From: Gp1-AA122 sp036378535
Lineage (GTDB): Bacteria > Acidobacteriota > Terriglobia > Terriglobales > Acidobacteriaceae
NCBI GenBank assembly: GCA_036378535.1
Contig: DASUWH010000004.1
Coordinates: 1-64,000, forward strand
Length of the DNA: 64,000 bases
Direction: 5' to 3'
Both the position numbers and the translations under genes were made by a program. Position 1 is the first letter of the stretch. Every line of letters starts with the position of its first letter. Below, piece by piece: positions 36,816-44,179 of this stretch. Under the pieces are notes generated by a model, which saw nothing but the letters and a program-made list of their open reading frames with translations, did no database searches and was not told the origin of the DNA.

Positions 36816-38009
36816 TTACGATGCAATGACCTCCGGCACCTGGGTAGCGGGCGGCGTATTGCGGCTTCTCTGCGTGCTGACGTTGCCGTCGATGATCACC
36901 ATTCCAATTCCGGGGAGGTCGCCGCGTTGGATGCTGTCCAGAACTGTGGTGCCGGATGAATGCTGAGCCTTGTCGATCATAACGAAAGTGGCGGCGCGTC
37001 CGACTTCCACCAGTCCACAGTCCAGCTTGCGAATTCTCGCCGTATTACCGGTAGCAAAGCAGACCGCCACCTCAGCGGGAACGTCTCCTAGCGATGAAAG
37101 CATGGAGATCAAGCGAAGAATGCCGAGTGGCTGCACTCCTGAGCCCGCAGGAGAATCTGTACCGAGAATGACGCGGCTCAAGTGCTTTAGCTCCTTTGCG
37201 GCGCGCAAGGTCAACAACGCAGCCTTCTCGTTTCCGTTGTGAACGATTTCCAGCGCCCGTGGTGACCTTTCGCATAATTCAATAATTTGATCGTCGGGCA
37301 ATGCGGTATGTCCGCCATTGATGTGCCCAATCACATCGGCATCGGCTGCGAGCACAATATCTTTATCGATCAGGCTGGATCCAGGTATCGACGGTCCTCC
37401 CGTATGAATCGTGCTTTGAATGCCGTATTTCCGAGCCCACCCCACCATCTGCTGCGCTGTTGATCCATCTTTAACGCTGCCCAGCCCAACCTCTCCCAGC
37501 ATGGTTACACCGGCAGCGGCCAGTTCTTTGAAGTCTTCTTCCACCATGCCGTGCTCGATGACCGGAGCGCCGGCGTGGAGGGTAACACCGCCTGGCCGGA
37601 AGGCCGAGAACGCCCGCTGCGCAAAAATGGCCATTGCCTTTAGTCCCACTACGTCTTTAGGACGCCCCGGAGTGTGCACTTCTCCGGCGGAGATCATAGT
37701 CGTCACCCCGCCGTGCAGATAACTATCGATCCAGCCGAGTTGATTCTGCCGCGGGGTCCAGTCACCAGCCACCGGGTGCACATGGCTGTCAATTAATCCT
37801 GGAATCAGCGTCGTGCCCTTGGCATCGATCACCGTCGTCGCGCCTTCATCATCAACATCCTTCTCGCACCCAATCGCGGAAATCTTTCCGTTGAGGGCAA
37901 CTACCGTATCCGCGTCGTGCACTGGATGCTCCAGATTCCCGCTCAGGCACAGTCCGATATTCCGGATGACGAGCTTCCGTGGGCCTCCCGTCGCCGCTTT
38001 TTCTTGCAT
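36816..38009 (-). CDS. ena: Enamidase homologue (amidohydrolase superfamily)
   Basis: A 397-residue metal-dependent amidohydrolase. Metal ligands are likely His76 and His78 (DSHVH), Glu173 (LGEVGLG), His202 (IHTGG), His229 (GHINGG) and Asp285 (LGTDSP). Overall it resembles, from memory, the E. barkeri enamidase that opens 1,4,5,6-tetrahydro-6-oxonicotinate to 2-formylglutarate. Shared segments are the HGGVTTMISAGE strand, PGRPKD, GEVGLGSVK, PLGILR, AVCFATGN and the C-terminal SRNTPPA. AGGAG seven bases before ATG confirms the start. It is convergent with the nicotinate-like operon, so it is controlled separately. Confidence 0.9.
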   Translation of the reverse strand: MQEKAATGGPRKLVIRNIGLCLSGNLEHPVHDADTVVALNGKISAIGCEKDVDDEGATTVIDAKGTTLIPGLIDSHVHPVAGDWTPRQNQLGWIDSYLHGGVTTMISAGEVHTPGRPKDVVGLKAMAIFAQRAFSAFRPGGVTLHAGAPVIEHGMVEEDFKELAAAGVTMLGEVGLGSVKDGSTAQQMVGWARKYGIQSTIHTGGPSIPGSSLIDKDIVLAADADVIGHINGGHTALPDDQIIELCERSPRALEIVHNGNEKAALLTLRAAKELKHLSRVILGTDSPAGSGVQPLGILRLISMLSSLGDVPAEVAVCFATGNTARIRKLDCGLVEVGRAATFVMIDKAQHSSGTTVLDSIQRGDLPGIGMVIIDGNVSTQRSRNTPPATQVPEVIAS

Positions 38010-38177
38010 TCAGAATCTCCTGTTGACCTCTGGGAATTAGTGACAGCATTTGTAACCAAAGCCTGCATACAAGCGCAACTCGTTTGTGCCAAGGCCGTTG
38101 CCGGAATTCATCGTTCTTTAACACTCGTTAGCTACGCTGAGACGTATTGCAACACTTCGATTGAGACCTTTGCCTGA

Positions 38178-38918
38178 GTGACCGACCTGCCTTCAACTCG
38201 GCCGCTTTTGTTTCTGCTGGAAGACGAGCTGGACATCTCGCGGCTCATTCGCCTGCATGTGGAGCAAGCGGGATACGCGGTCCGTGAATATCAAACCGCT
38301 ACCAACATCCTTCGCGATGCCCTGCTCGCGCGTCCCACTCTTTTCCTGCTGGACATCATGGTCCCGGGAGGAGACGGTTTCGATGTTTGCCGGCGCATTC
38401 GGCAAAATTCTCGCCTCGCTTCAACGCCCGTCATCTTCTTGACTGCCCGGACCAGCGAAGCAGATCGCGTTCTCGGACTCGAGCTTGGCGCCGACGATTA
38501 CATCACCAAGCCATTCAGCCCTCGCGAACTGGTGGCCCGGGTAAAAGCGGTCTTGCGCCGTTTCGATGCCCCGCTGGCTCCCGCCGTAACCCGGGTCGGA
38601 GACCTGGAAATTGATACCGGAGCCATGATTCTGATCGTCGGCGCTCAGCCTGTGCCCACGACCGCAACCGAGTTCCGGCTGCTGGACTGGTTTGTTCGCC
38701 ATCCCGGGCGGGTGTTTACTCGCGACCAACTGCTAGACGTGGTGTGGCGTGACACACAATATGTGACGCCACGTTCCGTCGATGTCTACGTGCGCAGGCT
38801 TCGAGAAAAAATCGAACGCGATCCGGAAAACCCGCGGTATATTCGGACGGTCCGCGGCGCAGGTTACCGATTCGAGGCCTCGGGGCCCGCTACCACCCCG
38901 GAACAATGGCTTCGCTGA
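38178..38918 (+). CDS. OmpR-family response regulator (orphan)
   Basis: A 246-residue two-domain regulator. Receiver domain: Glu15/Asp16 acidic pocket, phosphoacceptor Asp59 (LLDIMVPG), Thr89 and Lys111 (ITKPF). The winged-helix domain (about 140-235) includes TEFRLLDWFV, DVYVRRLREKIE and RTVRGAGYRFE. All residues needed for phosphorylation are present. The start is a GTG at 38178. No histidine kinase is next to it, and its targets are unknown; the divergent enamidase gene 168 bp away is a candidate by position only. Confidence 0.92.
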   Translation: MTDLPSTRPLLFLLEDELDISRLIRLHVEQAGYAVREYQTATNILRDALLARPTLFLLDIMVPGGDGFDVCRRIRQNSRLASTPVIFLTARTSEADRVLGLELGADDYITKPFSPRELVARVKAVLRRFDAPLAPAVTRVGDLEIDTGAMILIVGAQPVPTTATEFRLLDWFVRHPGRVFTRDQLLDVVWRDTQYVTPRSVDVYVRRLREKIERDPENPRYIRTVRGAGYRFEASGPATTPEQWLR

Positions 38919-38989
38919 CGGGGTATCAACGCGCAGCTCTGATTTTCATTACAATAGGGCTCAGTTTTCTGACAACCGAAGGGGTGACT

Positions 38990-39211
38990 ATGGCTGAGCC
39001 GGTGCCCAACATTTGCGAAAAGCTGAAGAACCTCGGTTATGCTCGCTCTAACCACATACGCCTGTACGGCGAACAGTTTCAGTTGATCTCTGATCCATTT
39101 CCCTACGAAACCGGCATTGCTATCCAGGTGGTGAAGCACGACGGCAAAGATCCGCGCACCGTAAAGCTGCCTCTTCCTGTCCTCAAAATGGCCATCACGA
39201 AATCGGCGTAG
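38990..39211 (+). CDS. Small conserved hypothetical protein
   Basis: A 73-residue soluble protein with NICEKLKNLGYARSNHIRLYG, a beta-rich middle and a short helix at the end. AAGGGG about six bases before ATG 38990 supports the start. A longer frame from 38906 would add a hydrophobic stretch overlapping the regulator and is less likely. I believe similar small proteins occur in acidobacteria, but I cannot name a family or function. Confidence 0.6.
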   Translation: MAEPVPNICEKLKNLGYARSNHIRLYGEQFQLISDPFPYETGIAIQVVKHDGKDPRTVKLPLPVLKMAITKSA

Positions 39212-39339
39212 ATAGGTTGCAGGTGCAAACCACCCGGCAAGTGACATCTTTGTTCGCTTTACAGAAATTTACTCTTGGATAACAAATCGTTACAGTGATG
39301 TCAGCAACTCCGCTTCTTTGAGGGCCATCCAAATCTGCG

Positions 39340-40248
39340 GTGAGCCCAGTTCCGATATCCGCCCAAGAATCCGTACGTCTGCCCGAAATCGTGACTCCTC
39401 AGCATTCGTCCCACGAACATGGTCGTACTTACGCACCCATTGTGATTATCGGCATGCATCGCTCAGGAACGAGCCTGCTTTCGCGACTTCTTGAGTCACT
39501 AGGCTTGTTTCTGGGCAAAAGCAAAGACGAAAATCACGAAGCAATCTTGTTTCAATCGATCAATGAATGGCTCCTCCGGCAAACCGGAGCAGCCTGGGAC
39601 AACCCTGGCCCCCTCAGGTATTTGCTCGACAATCCCGAAATCATGGCAAAGACGGTTGACTACATTCGAAGTTCACTGCTCGGCGGGCCGCGAACCTTGT
39701 CCTATCTCGGCTGGATGAACTACTTGCGGCGGCGCCGGATATCGGGGTTATCACGACCGTGGGGCTGGAAGGATCCACGCAACACCTTCACTTTGCCGGT
39801 ATGGCTCGATCTTTTCCCGAATGCCAAAATTATTCACCTGCACCGATCCGGAATTGATGTGGCTCTCAGCCTGCGGCGCCGTGGAAGAAAAGAATCTCAC
39901 TTACAGCAGTTCTATCACAGCTTGCCCTGGGTGCATTGGATCCGTCCCAAGCGCGGGGGATTTGTCCATAGCCTGCGCTGCGATCAACTCGATTCCGGGT
40001 TAGCGCTGTGGAGAGAATATCTCGAACAGGCCGAGCGCCATGTCGTTTTCCTAAAGGAGCGCGCCTTCGAGGTCAGCTTCGAAGAACTGGTCCGAGAACC
40101 TGATCGCACCCTCGCCGACCTCTCAGAATTTTGCGATCTGCACGCGGATGAAGCCGCCATTTGCGACGCATCCAGGCAGATCAACCCGGCGGTACTCTCA
40201 CCTGGAAATGACTTTCCACTCTATGGTCGGGCGCTTCACTCCTCGTAG
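39340..40248 (+). CDS. Sulfotransferase-family protein
   Basis: A 302-residue protein. The 5'-phosphosulfate loop IIGMHRSGTSLLSRLL is at about 36-51 and the 3'-phosphate-binding segment LFPNAKIIHLHRSGIDVALSL at about 170-190. ERAFEVSFEELVREP is the third conserved block. Such enzymes move a sulfuryl group from PAPS to hydroxyls of sugars, lipids or proteins. The first codon is a GTG without a clear ribosome binding site, so the start is uncertain. No PAPS synthesis or glycan genes are adjacent, so the acceptor is unknown. Confidence 0.82.
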   Translation: MSPVPISAQESVRLPEIVTPQHSSHEHGRTYAPIVIIGMHRSGTSLLSRLLESLGLFLGKSKDENHEAILFQSINEWLLRQTGAAWDNPGPLRYLLDNPEIMAKTVDYIRSSLLGGPRTLSYLGWMNYLRRRRISGLSRPWGWKDPRNTFTLPVWLDLFPNAKIIHLHRSGIDVALSLRRRGRKESHLQQFYHSLPWVHWIRPKRGGFVHSLRCDQLDSGLALWREYLEQAERHVVFLKERAFEVSFEELVREPDRTLADLSEFCDLHADEAAICDASRQINPAVLSPGNDFPLYGRALHSS

Positions 40249-40268
40249 CGGCCGACCGGCTACACAAC

Positions 40269-42212
40269 TCAATGTTTTGCGGCAAAGACGCTGAACCGCG
40301 ATTTTTGAGGAACAACCGCAATCCATTGCGTCACCTCGTTGCCGATATCGGAAGAGAACCGCAGCAGATAATCGCCCGGTTCTTTGGGTGCAAATTCGAA
40401 ATCGTACGTTTCGCCGACGCTGATGATCTGCACGGCGTCCTGTTCGACGGCCTGCTCATGCGGTAGATCGGCGCCATCTTTGGCGACAGGCCGCCATTTT
40501 ACCGGGTGATTCTCCGTAACCAGCGACGTTGTCACCAGGCCGTCGTTCGGCGTGATATTCACCAACCTGAACCGGTAACTCTGCCCTGCCAGTAAGACCA
40601 TAAGCCCGGGCTGCGGGCTGCCGTTCAGAACCAAGGGATCCCGCATCTCATTGCGGCCACTGCGGCCCAACACAAAAATCTTGTCGACAGCCGGGTCAAA
40701 TGTCTGCCCGGGCTCCATCACCAGCAGCGGTCCATACATTCCACCCGTCAGTTGTGTGATGTCATGCCAGTGTGTGTGGTAGATGAAAGTACCGGCTCGC
40801 GGAGGAGTCATGTATGCCACAAACGAACTGCCCGGAGCAATGAACGGAGTCGTATGCTGTATGGTCCCATTCCAGCCGGGCACCCCATCGTAATAACTCT
40901 CGATTTCAATCCCGTGCCAATGAATCGCGGTGGGTTCCTTCAATTCGTTGGTAACCGTAATAGCAGTGCGTTCCCCGCGCGTGACCACCAGCGGCGGTCC
41001 AATCGCGCCCACCTCTTGACTGCTACCCTCGAGATAGAATCCGGGACCGGCCGGAACATAGTTAGTTCCTGAGCGCTCACGAACAAACAAGTGCTTCTCC
41101 GTCCGAACGGGCGGTGGACCTGGGGCCTTCGCCGGCAGCAACTTCGGCTCAGTGTCGGTGACCGTGATTCCGAGGACCAGGTTCGACATACCCATCCCCG
41201 GACCGGACGAATCGTGCTTGTGCTCGGCAACTTCGGGCTTGCCTTCGGGACCATAGAGCACAGGTGACTTGTACGCATCCATGTGGTCGAGAATGTGGCA
41301 GTGAAAGAGCCAGTTCCCCGCTCGTTCCGGCATCCACGTCATATCGAACGTGTGTCCGGGCATGACGGCTTCCGTAACCGCCATGCGTGTCTCCGCTTCG
41401 CTCAAGAGCTGCTCGCTTTCACCATCGCCTACGGCATCCACACGGAAGTAGAACCCGTGAAGATGCATCGGGTGCTCCAGAGGAGAGGCATTCACGATCC
41501 GCCAGTGTTCCGGCTGTCCTAGACTCGCATGCAGCCGCTCGGTGTAGGGCCAGGACTTGCCATTGATCGTTAACCAGGCTGTGAACTTCGACGTGAACAG
41601 ATCCTTTTCCCACAATTGGATCACAAAAACACGATCCGGTTTCTGGGCACCCGGAGCGTCCACGATAAAAGCACCGGACATCAGGCCGTCGGCACCACGA
41701 ACGGCCTCGGGAGTTCCCGAAGCAATCGATGCCGAATAGACGTAGGTTCCCGGTTCGCCTGCGGAAAAACTGGCCTCCTTCGTTTCGCCGGGGGCAAGTT
41801 GCATTACGTTCTTTTCGTTCCCCGGATGCTGATCGAGACCGCGGATCAGCACCGCAACGGGCAGCATGTTATGAACGGATACATGCAGGTTCGTGCCTTG
41901 CGGTACTCGGACCAGCGGCGCTGGAATTTGCGGAGCGTGCCCAGACTCGGCCAAAGAATAAGTTTCAACGCCGTGCCCATCGGCGGCTTCGGGATGCCAA
42001 ATTCCCGTCCGCACTTCCAAGCCCAAAGTCAGCACGCCGGCCTCAAGGCGGCCTGCAGGTGCTCGGTTGTCGTTGGCATTGATGTTTGTTAAGGCGGGGT
42101 CCGCGAAGGACGCCACCGCTCCGAGGCTGATCGCTGCCAGAAGGAAGAGGCGACACAGGCGATAGATAAACGCCGGCGTCCCCGCACAAGTGCGAAATTC
42201 AGAATGGATCAA
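40269..42212 (-). CDS. Multicopper oxidase with inverted order of copper motifs
   Basis: A 647-residue exported protein with four cupredoxin-like units. In ordinary laccases the N-terminal HWHG and HxH motifs come first and the HPxHLHG and HCH motifs last. Here HPMHLHG (247-253) and HCHILDH (304-310) precede HWH (431-433) and HTHWH (479-483). The first unit keeps only a degenerate IRGLDQHPG. The type-1 axial position ten residues after the Cys is Lys. AAGGAGG four bases before a TTG at 42212 marks the likely start and gives a good signal peptide; a GTG at 42293 is the longer option. Substrate unknown; phenol or metal oxidation is possible. Confidence 0.85.
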   Translation of the reverse strand: MIHSEFRTCAGTPAFIYRLCRLFLLAAISLGAVASFADPALTNINANDNRAPAGRLEAGVLTLGLEVRTGIWHPEAADGHGVETYSLAESGHAPQIPAPLVRVPQGTNLHVSVHNMLPVAVLIRGLDQHPGNEKNVMQLAPGETKEASFSAGEPGTYVYSASIASGTPEAVRGADGLMSGAFIVDAPGAQKPDRVFVIQLWEKDLFTSKFTAWLTINGKSWPYTERLHASLGQPEHWRIVNASPLEHPMHLHGFYFRVDAVGDGESEQLLSEAETRMAVTEAVMPGHTFDMTWMPERAGNWLFHCHILDHMDAYKSPVLYGPEGKPEVAEHKHDSSGPGMGMSNLVLGITVTDTEPKLLPAKAPGPPPVRTEKHLFVRERSGTNYVPAGPGFYLEGSSQEVGAIGPPLVVTRGERTAITVTNELKEPTAIHWHGIEIESYYDGVPGWNGTIQHTTPFIAPGSSFVAYMTPPRAGTFIYHTHWHDITQLTGGMYGPLLVMEPGQTFDPAVDKIFVLGRSGRNEMRDPLVLNGSPQPGLMVLLAGQSYRFRLVNITPNDGLVTTSLVTENHPVKWRPVAKDGADLPHEQAVEQDAVQIISVGETYDFEFAPKEPGDYLLRFSSDIGNEVTQWIAVVPQKSRFSVFAAKH

Positions 42213-42620
42213 AGCTCCTCCTTGCCCGCATTGGTCCAGATTCGGACTTAAATTGCCCTGAGTTCCTTGCGACACCCGCAAGAATGCCGCCACACTGATT
42301 CTTAGGTCTGCCTGCTTAACTGATCGTCAAAAGTCGGCTTGCTGTGGGGGGCGCAAGCCGAGGCTGAGAATAGGGGAAGATTATTGTCAGGATGATTACA
42401 CGGAATATTCTGTGATGTCCAGGGCGTTGTTCGTTTCGCTTCGCATTCCTGAAAATTTACTGCCCAAAACACCCGTCGGTGCGTACCGAGTGCATAGATG
42501 CCTATCCATCTGGTAAGCACAATTATGCGTACCGTTTTCCCGCTTCCTAGCCATTTGGCGGATGCGTCCTGGATGTGAGCTGTCTCATGATTGCGAACGA
42601 CACCCAATAAGGAGAATGCA
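42213..42620. promoter_or_regulatory. Divergent region with a 9-bp direct repeat
   Basis: This 408-bp spacer separates the multicopper oxidase (minus) and the protease gene (plus). TGCGTACCG occurs twice in direct orientation, at 42480-42488 and 42526-42534, 46 bp apart, which could mark two operator half-sites on nearby faces of the helix. A frame of 101 codons at 42302-42607 (minus) has no family resemblance. I see no clear promoter boxes. Confidence 0.35.
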
Positions 42621-43538
42621 ATGGCGTCATCAACCCAATCTTTCTGGGCACAATTTTCCGAGGATCTGGCGCGTGTTACGGAAGCCGCCGGACAATCCGT
42701 GGTTGCGCTTCAACCGCAGTCGGGACATGCCAGCAGTGGGGTTCTATGGCAACAGGGAGTCATCGTTAGCGCGAACCATTCCGCCCGGCACGATGAACTC
42801 ACTGTACTGCTCGCGGGGGGGAAATCCGCGAGCGCGCACGTAAAAGGACGCGACCGAAGCACCGATCTGGCCATCTTTACTATGGAGACTCAAGACGGCG
42901 CGCCCGCTTTCCGTGGAGATGCAGGAGAGCTCCGAGTGGGCAATTTTGTGCTGGCTCTCGCTAGAACGCGCCGGGGAAATTTGACTGCCAGCTCGGGCAT
43001 CATATCGGGCCTCATGGGAGCCTGGGACACATGGGAGGGAGGACACATCGATCGGTTTATCCGGCCTGACCTCACCCTCTACCGCGGATATTCCGGCGGA
43101 CCGCTCGTGAACGCAAAAGGAGAGGTGGTCGGCATTAACACCTCTGGTCTTAGGCGCGGCACGCCCGTGACGATTCCTGCCAGCACAGTTACGCGCGTCG
43201 TAGACGAATTACTGGCAAAAGGACACATTGCGCGCCCGTTTCTGGGCGTCGCCTTGCAACCGGTGCCCTTGCCAGAAAACTTAATCGCGAAGCTTAACAT
43301 CCAGAGCCGTTACGGTTTCTTGATTGTTCACCTTGACAATGACGGTCCGGCGAACCGCGCAGGCCTGATGCTCGGCGACATCATTATCGAGATCGGCGGC
43401 AAGCCCGTCGCCCAGCTTCCACGCTTACACGGCATATTGGGTAATCAGAAAGTTGGCAACTCAGTGGAGCTCGGCATGGTTCGAAGCAGCGAAAAGAAAA
43501 ACGTTTCAGTTACGTTGGGAGATCGCGCGGATAAATGA
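42621..43538 (+). CDS. Cytoplasmic HtrA-like PDZ serine protease
   Basis: A 305-residue S1C protease with His53 (SANHSARH), Asp82 (STDLAIF) and Ser158 (GYSGGPL), followed by one PDZ domain (about 215-300). No signal peptide or membrane anchor is visible, so it is predicted to be cytoplasmic, unlike the HtrA at 10442. AGGAG seven bases before ATG 42621 fixes this start. Its stop overlaps the start of a LuxR-type regulator as ATGA, so the two are made together. The catalytic environment looks intact, although the segment after His53 differs from the usual HVV. Confidence 0.88.
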   Translation: MASSTQSFWAQFSEDLARVTEAAGQSVVALQPQSGHASSGVLWQQGVIVSANHSARHDELTVLLAGGKSASAHVKGRDRSTDLAIFTMETQDGAPAFRGDAGELRVGNFVLALARTRRGNLTASSGIISGLMGAWDTWEGGHIDRFIRPDLTLYRGYSGGPLVNAKGEVVGINTSGLRRGTPVTIPASTVTRVVDELLAKGHIARPFLGVALQPVPLPENLIAKLNIQSRYGFLIVHLDNDGPANRAGLMLGDIIIEIGGKPVAQLPRLHGILGNQKVGNSVELGMVRSSEKKNVSVTLGDRADK

Positions 43539-44170
43539 CGCTCACAGCAGCAGCGGCGCAAAAAACTCGCGTCTTGGTAGTCGCTATGTCGACGGATCGC
43601 AGAGCACACTTGCGCTCAGTATTGTCCGCTGATTCGGAGTTCGAGATAGCCGCGGATTACGGGGATCCCATCCCCGGTCAGCGATCCCGGCCCGTGGTCG
43701 TCCTTGATCTGGAAACCGACCGTGCCTCGCTGCCGAGCGTCCTTCCCGCATCGCGCGCGGGGGTTGTTGTGCTCGCAGAGAGTCCGGACATTCACTGGAT
43801 CAGCCAAACCTTCCCCATGGAGCCTATTGCCCTACTCAAGCGCGAATGCGAGGGGAAACAACTTGTAGCCGCAATCGAAGCGTTAGTCCAGGGGTTGACG
43901 GTTATGCAACCAGAAATGCTCGAATCTTTACTGCGGCCCGCGCGTGAATCGATTGCCCTGGAACCTGGCGAAGAAGAGCTCACATCACGAGAGACCGAAG
44001 TCCTGCACATGATGACCACCGGCTTGACGAATCGCGAAATCGCAACCGTCCTCGGGATTTCCGAGCACACAGTCAAATTTCACATTGCCTCAATCTTCGG
44101 AAAACTGGGGACTTCAACCCGCACCGAAACGGTAACCGAAGGCATTCGCCGTGGCCTTATCCTGCTCTGA
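43535..44170 (+). CDS. LuxR/NarL-type regulator with degenerate receiver
   Basis: A 211-residue protein. The N-terminal half has the receiver fold but the acidic pair after the first strand is replaced (VLVVAMS instead of VDD). Asp58 (VVLDLE) and a Lys in ALLKRE remain. The C-terminal half is a standard LuxR helix-turn-helix (about 147-208: LTSRETEVLHMM, TNREIATVLGISEHTVKFHI). Loss of the magnesium pocket suggests control other than by phosphorylation. Coupling to the PDZ protease gene hints that regulator stability or cleavage is the control step. Confidence 0.85.
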   Translation: MTLTAAAAQKTRVLVVAMSTDRRAHLRSVLSADSEFEIAADYGDPIPGQRSRPVVVLDLETDRASLPSVLPASRAGVVVLAESPDIHWISQTFPMEPIALLKRECEGKQLVAAIEALVQGLTVMQPEMLESLLRPARESIALEPGEEELTSRETEVLHMMTTGLTNREIATVLGISEHTVKFHIASIFGKLGTSTRTETVTEGIRRGLILL

Positions 44171-44179
44171 CTGGAATAG

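Noticed and set aside
42302..42607. 101-codon minus-strand frame in the spacer before the protease
   Set aside because: No start signal, no domain, and atypical composition. Treated as non-coding.
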